DNA from: Saprospiraceae bacterium
Lineage (GTDB): Bacteria > Bacteroidota > Bacteroidia > Chitinophagales > Saprospiraceae
Assembly (NCBI GenBank): GCA_013001595.1
Contig: JABDMH010000082.1
Span: forward strand, 1 to 64,000
Length of the DNA: 64,000 nucleotides
Reading direction: 5' to 3'
The notes under the pieces were generated by a model. That model searched no databases, was not told the DNA's origin, and saw only the letters and a program-made list of their open reading frames with translations. The translations under genes were made by a program, and so were the position numbers. This document shows, one piece after another, positions 56,386-64,000 of this stretch (position 1 is its first letter; each line of letters opens with the position of its first letter).

Positions 56386-57483
56386 CTATTCGACCATTTT
56401 AATGCAAAGCGCACCAGGAATTCCATGGGTCGTTTTCTTGTAACTAAGGACGCCGGTGTCGGCATCGATCGCGAATTGCACTACAGAGTCCGACCTTCGA
56501 TTTGCGACAAATAAAAAACGATCGTCAGGAGTTATAAAGAAATTTCTTGGCCAATCTCCCTTTACATCATAATGATCAATAAATTCCAGTGTTCCATCTG
56601 AGTGGACCTTGAAAGCAGCCAATGAATTATGTCCTCGATTACTGGCATATAAATATTTTCCATTGGAGGTAAGGTGAATATCCGCAGCCTTACTGAAATC
56701 GGAAAAACCCTCTGGAAGTGCGCTGTACGTTTCTATTTCTTGTAGCTCACCCTTTTCTTCGCTCCATTGGTAGGCACCTACGGTAGAATTCAACTCATTG
56801 AGTAGATATAGATATTTATTATTTGGGTGAAATTCCAGATGTCGCGGCCCAGCACCAGGAGCCACCGTACAGCTACCGTGTTTGTTCAGCTCACCGCTTT
56901 TACCATCTAATCTGTAGATTACTACTTGATCCATTCCGAGGTCAGGTACCAGTGCAAATTTATTTTCTGGTGACGTCATTATCAAATGCGGATGGGCCGC
57001 TTGCTGGCGTTTTTCATCTACAGAGGAACCTTCGTGTTTGATGGCTGAAATCGCTGATGATAGGCTGCCATCATTTTCAATTTTGAAAGAGGCAATTCCA
57101 CCCCCCCCATAATTTGCTACCAAGACGAATTGTCCTGATTTGTCAACATAAACATAACACGGTCCCTTATTTACGGTCGATTCAATATTAATGAGTGATA
57201 AAGAGCCATCATTAGGGTCAAACACAAAGGCACGGACTTGGTCGTTAGCCACAGAATACAACCAAGATTTTTTCGGATGCATGTTGTGGTACGAAGAATT
57301 GGTTACCACCTCGGTTTTATGGATCAATAATAGAGAGCCATCTGATGAATGATAGTCAAAGACATAAAGACCGTGAGCACTCTCCTGAGCATTCGATGAG
57401 ATAATCATTTTCGGTCCTTGGGCTGTCATACTTGATACAATTAATAGATTTATTAAGAAATAGAAGCTTACGGTCTTATTCAT
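56386..57483 (-). CDS. Exported lactonase-family protein (6-phosphogluconolactonase-like)
   Basis: The 365-residue product has a signal peptide ([16 protein letters not shown]) and the seven-bladed lactonase propeller: [75 protein letters not shown] and [13 protein letters not shown]. Conserved acid/His residues of the YbhE/lactonase family (HPH, GPRH, NR) are present. Exported members hydrolyse sugar lactones in the periplasm. Its ATG overlaps the upstream dehydrogenase stop by ATGA, so a dehydrogenase-lactonase pair is made together. Confidence 0.88.
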   Translation of the reverse strand: MNKTVSFYFLINLLIVSSMTAQGPKMIISSNAQESAHGLYVFDYHSSDGSLLLIHKTEVVTNSSYHNMHPKKSWLYSVANDQVRAFVFDPNDGSLSLINIESTVNKGPCYVYVDKSGQFVLVANYGGGGIASFKIENDGSLSSAISAIKHEGSSVDEKRQQAAHPHLIMTSPENKFALVPDLGMDQVVIYRLDGKSGELNKHGSCTVAPGAGPRHLEFHPNNKYLYLLNELNSTVGAYQWSEEKGELQEIETYSALPEGFSDFSKAADIHLTSNGKYLYASNRGHNSLAAFKVHSDGTLEFIDHYDVKGDWPRNFFITPDDRFLFVANRRSDSVVQFAIDADTGVLSYKKTTHGIPGALCIKMVE

Positions 57484-58382
57484 TGTCCTACATTATTTAT
57501 TTGTTCGAGCGCTAAGGTGAGTGCTTGGGTACCCTTACGTCCATAGCCCTGCGCCTGGACTGCTTTATAAATCTGGTGCACTAAGGCTAGACCGGGCAAT
57601 GCCAAATTCATATCCCTGGCTTCAGACAAAGCAATTTCCATGTCTTTCACAAAATGTTCCACATAAAATCCTGGTTCGAAATTCCGCTTTACAATACGTG
57701 GAGCGAGATTAGACAATGTCCAACATCCTGCTGCTCCACCGCTGATTGCCTGCAGCATTACATCAAGGTCCAAACCTGCTTTTTGGGCATACAACAGACT
57801 TTCGCACACACCAATCATGGTACCCGCTATGGTAATTTGATTGCACATCTTCGTATGCTGACCAGAGCCCGGCTTCCCCTCATACACGATGCTCTTTCCC
57901 ATAATCTCCAGAAGCGGCATAACGGCATCGACGTCTTGCTTATGCCCCCCGACCATTATGGACAAGGTTCCACTTTTTGCGCCTACGTCTCCACCGGATA
58001 CAGGGGCATCAACCGCGCCCACATCTTTGGCAGCACATGCTGCATTAATTCTTAGTGCTAGACTGGGAGCAGTTGTAGTCATATCCACCACAATACTCGA
58101 CGGCTCAATACCATGCATAATTCCATCTTGCCCAAAGTATACCTCCTCTACATCTTTTGGAAAACCCACTATTGTAAAGATAACTAGTGAGGCAGCTGCG
58201 ACTTCGCCAGGCGTATCTTTCCATATAGCACCTTTTTCTAAAAGTGCCGCAGCTTTAGATTTTGTCCGATTATATACGCTAAGATTATAGCCATTATCGA
58301 TCAAGTGACCGGCCATGGAAACACCCATTACTCCAGTGCCAATCCATCCAATTTTCGTTTGCTTTGTTAAAGTCAATGTCAT
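57480..58382 (-). CDS. NAD(P)-dependent beta-hydroxyacid dehydrogenase (3-hydroxyisobutyrate/tartronate-semialdehyde type)
   Basis: The 300-residue cytosolic enzyme has the Rossmann motif [16 protein letters not shown], a NRTKSKA segment whose Arg suggests [13 protein letters not shown], substrate-binding [11 protein letters not shown], and the catalytic Lys in GQHTKMCNQ. The family reduces or oxidises small 2- or 3-hydroxyacids; with sugar-acid genes nearby, tartronate semialdehyde or a related product is plausible. Its stop overlaps the lactonase start. Aldose 1-epimerase is 52 bp upstream. It is intact. Confidence 0.88.
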   Translation of the reverse strand: MTLTLTKQTKIGWIGTGVMGVSMAGHLIDNGYNLSVYNRTKSKAAALLEKGAIWKDTPGEVAAASLVIFTIVGFPKDVEEVYFGQDGIMHGIEPSSIVVDMTTTAPSLALRINAACAAKDVGAVDAPVSGGDVGAKSGTLSIMVGGHKQDVDAVMPLLEIMGKSIVYEGKPGSGQHTKMCNQITIAGTMIGVCESLLYAQKAGLDLDVMLQAISGGAAGCWTLSNLAPRIVKRNFEPGFYVEHFVKDMEIALSEARDMNLALPGLALVHQIYKAVQAQGYGRKGTQALTLALEQINNVGQ

Positions 58383-58434
58383 TTTGTGTTTGAGTTAAGT
58401 GATTAACAAGTGGTCATTGCTTCTAGTACTTAAT

Positions 58435-59619
58435 TTAGTGCGCTGTAACAATATACTTTGTACTTGAACGATAAATCTCGCCCGGTGAAAGAACCACACT
58501 GGGAAAGTGTGACTGATTTGGCGAGTCTGGGAAATGCTGTGTTTCGAGGCAAAATCCGGCATGGGCATTATAGCCTCGACCACCTTTACCTTTAATAGAT
58601 CCATCTAGAAAGTTGCCTGTATAAAACTGCACACCTGGCTCTGTGCTATGAATCTCAAGTGTTCTGCCGGTCTTATATGCGTATACCAATGCCACGGGCA
58701 TCATTTCATCAGAACCATGATCGTGATCTACATCGTGCTTATGCAACACATAGTTGTGGTCATAACCGCCACCCTTTTTCAATTGCTGGTCATCTTGCTC
58801 AATCCTAGCACCCATTATGGTTGGGCTACGAAAATCAAAAGGTGTACCATCCAACGAATCCATATCACCTGTTGGTATCAAATTATCGTCTACCGGAGTA
58901 TATCGTGTAGAGTTGAGCCTGAGCGTATGTTCTAGAATATCGTCCTCACCATCACCATTCAAATTAAAATAAGTGTGGTTGGTGAGATTTAAAATTGTCT
59001 TTTTATCTGTTTTAGCCCGGTAATCTATGGTCAGCGTGTTCTCAGGATCAAGGGTGTAAAATACTTCCACGTCAAGATTTCCTGGATAACCTTCTTCCAT
59101 ATCAGGGCTACGTCGGGATAATTTCAAGGATGGAATTTTTGCTTCGACGACGGTAGCGTTCCATAGGTGTTTATCAAAACCCTTGATTCCACCATGGAGA
59201 TGTTCGCTGTTATTGTTTTGAGCCAATTGATAGGTCTTACCATCCAAGGTAAATTTTCCATCATTGATCCTATTGGCATACCGGCCCACAATTGCCCCAA
59301 AGTATGGATGATCCGTGAGATAACCATCCAGATCATCAAAACCAAGGACGATATCCTTTAGCACTCCGCTCCTGTCCGGTGCCAACCACGACACAATGAT
59401 GCCGCCGTAGTTTGTGATCCTCAACTCCATACCATTTTCATTGGTTAGTATATAGAGGTCTGCTGGTCCTTGCGGGGTCAACCCAAAGTCAGCTTTTGTG
59501 ATGGTTACCAATGGCGATGTTTCTGAAGGCACGTTATTTTTTTTCTTATCCCCTTGGCAGGCTCCGCTACATAAAACCACTGCCGACAAGATCCAGCACT
59601 TGAAATCTATTCTTTTCAT
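58435..59619 (-). CDS. galM: Aldose 1-epimerase, exported lipoprotein
   Basis: The 394-residue product has a lipoprotein signal (ILSAVVLCSGAC) and the aldose 1-epimerase fold: RITNYGGIIVSWLAPDRSG, HLHGGIKGFDKHLWN (His), TNHTYFNLNG (catalytic His), and GFCLETQHFPDSPN with the catalytic Glu. It equilibrates alpha and beta anomers of freed sugars, here in the periplasm, ahead of uptake or dehydrogenation. It leads the operon with the beta-hydroxyacid dehydrogenase and lactonase. Some extra residues around HKHDVDHDHG form a His/Asp-rich loop of unknown meaning. Confidence 0.92.
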   Translation of the reverse strand: MKRIDFKCWILSAVVLCSGACQGDKKKNNVPSETSPLVTITKADFGLTPQGPADLYILTNENGMELRITNYGGIIVSWLAPDRSGVLKDIVLGFDDLDGYLTDHPYFGAIVGRYANRINDGKFTLDGKTYQLAQNNNSEHLHGGIKGFDKHLWNATVVEAKIPSLKLSRRSPDMEEGYPGNLDVEVFYTLDPENTLTIDYRAKTDKKTILNLTNHTYFNLNGDGEDDILEHTLRLNSTRYTPVDDNLIPTGDMDSLDGTPFDFRSPTIMGARIEQDDQQLKKGGGYDHNYVLHKHDVDHDHGSDEMMPVALVYAYKTGRTLEIHSTEPGVQFYTGNFLDGSIKGKGGRGYNAHAGFCLETQHFPDSPNQSHFPSVVLSPGEIYRSSTKYIVTAH

Positions 59620-59941
59620 CTCATCAAAAAGGATATGGTTAAACTTTGGCCTAAATTAGGAAAAGCTTTGAAAATCATTTTTAAGTAGATGGTGAAATTT
59701 TTCAAAAAATCATTGATTTTGATGGACAAACATATCTACAATAGTTATAATCTTTGAGCTCATATGGATGATCACAACTGCACAGAGAAATATCTCTGGA
59801 TTTGGTATTGAAAACGATCGATTAGCTGGGAAGTATGCCAAACTGCAGTCTAAAAGTCTATCATGTGGAATATGTACGACCATACTATTGCCCTGACTAA
59901 ATACGTACCTTTATCCCTTCATGAATGGTAAGGATTGGGAT
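59620..59941. other. Divergent spacer between galM and the FGE gene
   Basis: About 320 bp between two divergent genes must hold both promoters. It is AT-rich near galM and has a TACCTTTA element at 59906-59913, close to the Bacteroidota -7 consensus TAnnTTTG, but no matching TTTG box at the proper distance was found. No RNA gene was recognised. Confidence 0.4.
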
Positions 59942-61072
59942 ATGTATAGATTTTTATTGATCGGTTCGATTATTTTGGCATGTTCTACAAAGCCAGAATC
60001 GGAAAAAGCAGATGTACAAGTAACTGGGGCGCAATCATCTGTAGTAGCGGATGAAAAGTCGCAAGGTGGTGAAAACTACTTTATTGAAGCCTATATGGCT
60101 GCAGTGGAAGACATTAAAGAAGATCCTAGCGTTGCCAAGAACTTTGAGGGCATGGTAGCTATTGAGGGCAGCACTTTTGAAATGGGTGGTGATAATGATC
60201 AAGCCAGAGAAGATGAGATGCCCAAGCATCCCGTAAGAGTAGGTTCATTTTGGATGGACGAAACAGAGGTCACTAATGCACAATTCAAAGCTTTTGTAGA
60301 TGCCACTGGATATAAGACCATTGCAGAACAAGAGATCGATGTGGATGAAATGATGAAGCAACTTCCGGCAGGGACACCTCGCCCTGATCCAGAGCTTCTG
60401 AAGCCATTTTCACTCACCTTTAATGAGCAAGCTCCAGGGCGCGACGTCTACTATCCATCTGAATGGTGGAGAATGGTTCCTGGCGCATCATGGAAGTATC
60501 CTGAAGGACCCGGCAGCACCCTTGATGGTTTAGAAAATCATCCCGTAGTACATGTGGCCTGGTATGATGCTCTTGCGTACTGCAAATGGGCGGGAAAACG
60601 ACTTCCCACCGAGGCTGAATGGGAGTATGCAGCGCGAGGCGGCGGTAAAAATGGCGTCTACCCCTGGGGAGATGAAAGCATCAATCCCGAGTTTGCCAAT
60701 TACTGGCAGGGAGATTTTCCGACTAAGAATACCGTGGACGATAAATTCCTTAAAACTTCACCTGTGAAGCATTTTGCCTCTAATGCCTTTGGATTGTATG
60801 ATATGGCTGGAAATGTATGGGAGTGGACAGCAGATTGGTACCATTATCACCATTACTATCAAATAGCGCAGGAAAATGCTGTGGAGAATCCAAAAGGTCC
60901 CTCCAAGAGCTATGACCCTGATGAACCAACGGTACCTAAGAAAGTAATTCGAGGTGGTTCCTTCTTATGCAATGACTCCTATTGCTCAGGCTATCGAGTA
61001 GCCTCTCGAATGAAATCAAGTCCAGATACAGGTATGGAGCATACCGGATTTCGATGTGTGCGTGATAAATAA
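59942..61072 (+). CDS. Formylglycine-generating enzyme, lipoprotein (sulfatase maturase)
   Basis: The ATG at 59942 gives a lipoprotein signal (FLLIGSIILAC) and has AAGGA at a good distance; the ATG at 59921 adds seven residues. The SUMF1/FGE domain starts at VAIEGSTFEMGGDND and continues with FWMDETEVTNAQFKAF, RLPTEAEWEYAARGG, MAGNVWEWTADWY and RGGSFLCNDSYCSGYRVASR. The last contains the C-x4-C pair of genuine FGEs that bind copper and oxidise the sulfatase cysteine to formylglycine. Many FGE-like proteins lack these Cys, so a true maturase is likely. The only sulfatase in the window is broken; intact targets must lie elsewhere. Confidence 0.9.
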   Translation: MYRFLLIGSIILACSTKPESEKADVQVTGAQSSVVADEKSQGGENYFIEAYMAAVEDIKEDPSVAKNFEGMVAIEGSTFEMGGDNDQAREDEMPKHPVRVGSFWMDETEVTNAQFKAFVDATGYKTIAEQEIDVDEMMKQLPAGTPRPDPELLKPFSLTFNEQAPGRDVYYPSEWWRMVPGASWKYPEGPGSTLDGLENHPVVHVAWYDALAYCKWAGKRLPTEAEWEYAARGGGKNGVYPWGDESINPEFANYWQGDFPTKNTVDDKFLKTSPVKHFASNAFGLYDMAGNVWEWTADWYHYHHYYQIAQENAVENPKGPSKSYDPDEPTVPKKVIRGGSFLCNDSYCSGYRVASRMKSSPDTGMEHTGFRCVRDK

Positions 61073-61073
61073 A

Positions 61074-62030
61074 CTAGGCAAAGTCATTGAGCCATGCAGC
61101 ATCGTGAACCTTATCAGTTGCAGAAAAAGAAATAATGGCTAGTTCAAAGCCGCTCCATTCACCAAATAATTGTAGATCGTCATGATGACCAGCACCAGCA
61201 CCCATTAATGCCCAACATAAATCGTTGGATCCATCTATGGGAAGCAAACCACCGTTTTTATCTAAGAGGTAAAAAGCCCCTTCATTCCTGATGACCTGCA
61301 TCCCTGAGAATGCAGCTGGGAAGGATCCAATCCAAGGATTCCTTGCTATGGCTTTGGCATATTGCAACAAGAAGGTCTCAAATGACTGGAAAGAGGGCAA
61401 GCGGCCTGCGGACTTCTTCTCTACCTGGGGATTGAAAAGCTGAGCTCTCATTGGAAAAGTAGAAGGATAATATACAAGGGCACCCGTGTACGTTTTATTG
61501 TAATGATACTCCTGTGTATAGTCCGTTCTGCCCCATGCAAAATCTAGCAGCATTGCAACACGTTTACTATTCATTCCTGCGACCCAACACCGTCTCACCC
61601 TCAGATTTTCTTCTTGAGAATGGCTTATTCCCCATGGAACCCAATGATCAACGATCGCCTCTTCTTGAGGCAATTGCTCCTTCTTGATGATAAAACCTGC
61701 CACTGAAAGCAGCGTTTGCTGGAAAATTGCAGATTGGCTATCTAATTTTTGAAAATTGACAGTAAAAAGATGGAGTTTTGTTAGGGCTTGCAACAGATCT
61801 CTCTTCCAATGCTTATCAGATTTATTCAATTCAGAAAGTAATCTAATTCGCCTGGCAATTCCGGCCAGTTTCGCATCTACCATCCGACCTGCCAGTTCTT
61901 GAAGTGAATCAGGTGAAAAGTCGTACTCCAATAGGCCCACTCGTAGTAAATCCGATAACCAAGTCGATAACTGTTGCACCCCTCGCTGCATGAGTTGCAG
62001 ACGATCATCCGAGGGGAAGGGTCTATCCAT
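61074..62030 (-). CDS. SWIM-zinc-finger-protein-like C-terminal region, SWIM domain absent
   Basis: The product (about 318 residues from the ATG at 62030, which overlaps the end of rnc) resembles the part of SWIM zinc finger family proteins that follows the CxC-xn-CxH finger: LQLMQRGVQQLSTWLSDLLRVGLL and LAGRMVDAKLAGIARRIR. The zinc finger itself, normally before this, is not encoded. The later part (PWGISHSQEENLRVRRCWVAG, then LPIDGSNDLCWALMG) is of unknown function. The ATG lies within the rnc stop region, so translation is probably coupled. Either this is a stable SWIM-less form or the gene was truncated by fusion to rnc's end. Confidence 0.55.
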   Translation of the reverse strand: MDRPFPSDDRLQLMQRGVQQLSTWLSDLLRVGLLEYDFSPDSLQELAGRMVDAKLAGIARRIRLLSELNKSDKHWKRDLLQALTKLHLFTVNFQKLDSQSAIFQQTLLSVAGFIIKKEQLPQEEAIVDHWVPWGISHSQEENLRVRRCWVAGMNSKRVAMLLDFAWGRTDYTQEYHYNKTYTGALVYYPSTFPMRAQLFNPQVEKKSAGRLPSFQSFETFLLQYAKAIARNPWIGSFPAAFSGMQVIRNEGAFYLLDKNGGLLPIDGSNDLCWALMGAGAGHHDDLQLFGEWSGFELAIISFSATDKVHDAAWLNDFA

Positions 62031-62778
62031 TTTGGCCAGCACTGATCTCTTCGGAGTGAATGCGCGACAGCGCAATGCGGGAAGCTATTTGTTCGGCACT
62101 CTTCTTATTAAACTCCTCAGCTTCACCCATTTTGGCACCATCGACGAGCACTGCCACTTTAAAGCGATCTCTTTTATCTACTTTGAATCGATCCAGCACT
62201 TCATAAGAGATTTCCAATCCGTTTTTCTGGCACCACTCTAAGAGTTGACTCTTGAAATTATCATCTTTCTTCTCCAGTTTATGAATGTCGAGGTAGGCAC
62301 GTAGTATGCGATTAACCACAAATCTACGAGTGATATCATAGCCTTTTTCCAGGTATACTGCCCCTACCAGGGCTTCCAGTGCATTGCCCATCATAGACTT
62401 ACTGAGTTTGGTGCTGTTATACTCTAGCAGCAACATATCCAAACCCATACGATCGCCAATATCATTGAGGGTCTTTCTCTTAACGATCTTGGCCCTCATT
62501 TTTGTTAGAAAACCTTCGTCACTGTTGGGATATTTCTTAAATAGATACTCGGCAACAATGGTGCTTAACAAAGCATCACCGAGATACTCAAGCCGCTCAT
62601 TATTTTGATGCACTTTCGGACCCGTGGAATCCTGATTATTATTATTTGATTTATGAAAAAACGCCTGTTGAAAGAGTGCCATGTTCGAAGGAACAAAGCC
62701 CAATATTGGTTTCAACTTCTTCGCCAGACTGCGTCTTGGAGAGAAGAAGAAATTGTAATAACTTTTTATCAATGTCAA
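62023..62778 (-). CDS. rnc: Ribonuclease III
   Basis: The 251-residue product is RNase III, which cuts double-stranded RNA in rRNA and mRNA maturation. The catalytic motif is NERLEYLGDALLS, the second acidic site is GNALEALVGAVYLEKG, and a C-terminal double-stranded-RNA-binding domain follows (FKSQLLEWCQKNGLEISYEV, then a helix with KKSAEQIASRIAL). It is six bases downstream of fabF, the order usual in Bacteroidota (acpP-fabF-rnc). Its 3' end overlaps the SWIM-like gene. It is intact. Confidence 0.97.
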   Translation of the reverse strand: MTLIKSYYNFFFSPRRSLAKKLKPILGFVPSNMALFQQAFFHKSNNNNQDSTGPKVHQNNERLEYLGDALLSTIVAEYLFKKYPNSDEGFLTKMRAKIVKRKTLNDIGDRMGLDMLLLEYNSTKLSKSMMGNALEALVGAVYLEKGYDITRRFVVNRILRAYLDIHKLEKKDDNFKSQLLEWCQKNGLEISYEVLDRFKVDKRDRFKVAVLVDGAKMGEAEEFNKKSAEQIASRIALSRIHSEEISAGQNG

Positions 62779-62784
62779 ACCTAG

Positions 62785-64000
62785 CTACACTTTTTTAAAA
62801 ATCACACAGGCGTTTTTTCCCCCAAAGCCAAAGGTATTGCTTAATGCCAGATCAATCCCCTTGGTTTCTGACTTGTTAAAGGTAAGATTTAGCTTGGAAT
62901 CTATAGCTGGATCATCGGTCGAATGATTGATGGTCGGTGGGATAAATGAATCCCTCATTGCAAGGATAGAAGCCACCGCTTCAATAGCACCTGAAGCACC
63001 CAGCAAGTGTCCAGTCATAGATTTTGTAGAACTAATGCTTAAGTCGTATATATGGTCACCGAATACGCTCTTGATGGCCTTCAACTCAGCAATATCACCG
63101 AGGGGTGTTGATGTACCATGCACATTGATGTAATCTATCTGCTTGGGTTCAATTTGGGCATCCTCCAGGGTAATCTTCATGGCAGCGGCAGCTCCGGCAC
63201 CTTCCGGATGTGGGGCAGTTATATGATGTGCATCTGCGGTTGTTCCCCCACCGACTAACTCGGCATAAATCTTTGCCCCTCTTGCTTCGGCATGTGCCAG
63301 GCTTTCCAGCACCAGACAACCACCGCCTTCCCCGAGCACAAAACCATCTCTATGCAAGTCGAAGGGTCGAGAAGCAGTGGCGGGATCATCATTTCGCTGA
63401 GATAACGCTTTCATCGATCCGAAACCACCGATGCCAGCCTTCGTCACTGCAGCCTCAGAGCCACCGCTGATGACTACATCTGCTCTACCTAGCCGAATGT
63501 TATCAAGTGCAGAGATCAAAGCATGTGTAGCTGATGCACAAGCTGAGATCGTACCAAAATTGACACCCCGAAACCCATATTTGATCGAAATCTGTCCCGG
63601 TGCGATATCCGCGATCATTTTGGGTATCATGAAGGGATTGTACCGTGGTGTCTGACTATTGGTGTTGAATTCAATCTCTCGTTCTAACGATCGTAAACCG
63701 CCTATGCCCGATCCCCAAATCACTCCAACCCGATCAAGATCCAGTGTCTTTAGATCTAGCTCAGCATCAGAAATTGCTTCATCAGCAACGATCAACGCAT
63801 ATTGCGAAAACTTGTCAAGCCTACGTGCTTCTCTCTTGTCAAAATATGCTTCAACATCTAGATCTTTGATCTCGCAAGCAAAACTCGTCTTAAACGCAGA
63901 GGCATCAAATTGAGTGATGGTGGCAGCACCGCTACGTCCCTCCTTCAACGCTTTCCCAAAGGCTTCCACATCATTACCAATTGGAGTTAGGGCGCCCAAA
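62785..64000 (-). CDS. fabF: 3-oxoacyl-[ACP] synthase II (5' end outside window)
   Basis: The visible 404 residues form nearly all of FabF, the condensing enzyme of fatty-acid elongation; only about the first eight to ten residues lie beyond the window edge (GALTPIGNDVEAF starts the visible part). The catalytic Cys is in ISACASATHAL, the His pair in NVHGTSTPLGD and SMTGHLLGASGA (with Lys before it), and the C-terminus has NTFGFGGKNACVIF. It is a housekeeping gene in its usual place before rnc. Confidence 0.97.
   Translation of the reverse strand, partial: LGALTPIGNDVEAFGKALKEGRSGAATITQFDASAFKTSFACEIKDLDVEAYFDKREARRLDKFSQYALIVADEAISDAELDLKTLDLDRVGVIWGSGIGGLRSLEREIEFNTNSQTPRYNPFMIPKMIADIAPGQISIKYGFRGVNFGTISACASATHALISALDNIRLGRADVVISGGSEAAVTKAGIGGFGSMKALSQRNDDPATASRPFDLHRDGFVLGEGGGCLVLESLAHAEARGAKIYAELVGGGTTADAHHITAPHPEGAGAAAAMKITLEDAQIEPKQIDYINVHGTSTPLGDIAELKAIKSVFGDHIYDLSISSTKSMTGHLLGASGAIEAVASILAMRDSFIPPTINHSTDDPAIDSKLNLTFNKSETKGIDLALSNTFGFGGKNACVIFKKV

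Overview
The window looks like chromosomal DNA of a member of Bacteroidota, plausibly a marine or soil Cytophagales/Saprospirales-type organism. The evidence is the fabF-rnc pair at the right edge, many exported lipoproteins with a short lipobox, PVC-type cytochrome/SGNH pairs, a periplasmic-TPR NarL-type histidine kinase, and moderate GC. No rRNA, tRNA, insertion sequence, CRISPR array or phage gene was seen. The content is mostly catabolic: uptake and breakdown of plant or algal cell-wall sugars (rhamnose, arabinose, galacturonate-type polymers). No SusC/SusD pair is visible.

Region A (1-24975, nearly all minus strand) is a deoxysugar/sugar-acid locus. In transcription order it holds an SSS transporter, SDR, ceramidase-like protein, DgoD-like dehydratase, Tat-exported Gfo/Idh oxidoreductase, a broken sulfatase/GH43 pair, a GH43-like propeller, a phosphoesterase, an EEP-family hydrolase, an esterase, fucose/arabinose-isomerase-like protein B, a GH78 alpha-L-rhamnosidase, isomerase-like protein A, a GH99-like protein and a RhaT rhamnose/H+ symporter. 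The left end is decayed: an SDR stub, a sugar-phosphate-isomerase pseudogene and an HpcH/HpaI aldolase pseudogene. The aldolase carries a TGA at a Trp position and a seven-copy 9-bp repeat that has grown inside its conserved I-P-L-I-E segment. A gutted GntR/FCD regulator lies at the head of the region, beside two GTATAC palindromes.

Region B (25136-28049, plus) has a class III aminotransferase and an AAA/DUF4143 ATPase. Region C (28194-41656, minus) is a closely packed set of exported polysaccharide-acting genes: two GH28 proteins plus a remnant of a third, a BNR-4 propeller, a purple-acid-phosphatase-like protein, SGNH hydrolase, PVC-type HEAT/cytochrome c protein, GH127 beta-L-arabinofuranosidase and a dead GH43. 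Region D-E (42019-46901) has an amidohydrolase, a histidine kinase/LuxR regulator pair and a small haem lipoprotein. Region F (47092-53822, plus) has a TIM-barrel isomerase, an aldehyde dehydrogenase, a glycosidase fragment, a second SSS transporter and an FAD oxidoreductase. Region G (54018-59619, minus) has a broken DinB gene, two overlapping PPK2 genes, a periplasmic lactonase, a beta-hydroxyacid dehydrogenase and aldose 1-epimerase. Region H-I (59942-64000) has a true formylglycine-generating enzyme, a SWIM-protein C-terminal half, rnc and fabF.

Taken together, exported glycosidases would release rhamnose, arabinose and uronates; RhaT and SSS carriers would import them; and epimerase, dehydrogenases, lactonase, dehydratase, aldolase and aldehyde dehydrogenase would suit a non-phosphorylative route (inference). 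At least nine genes are visibly broken, mostly accessory carbohydrate genes, while the housekeeping genes at the right edge are intact. The window therefore appears to catch a catabolic island in the course of decay.
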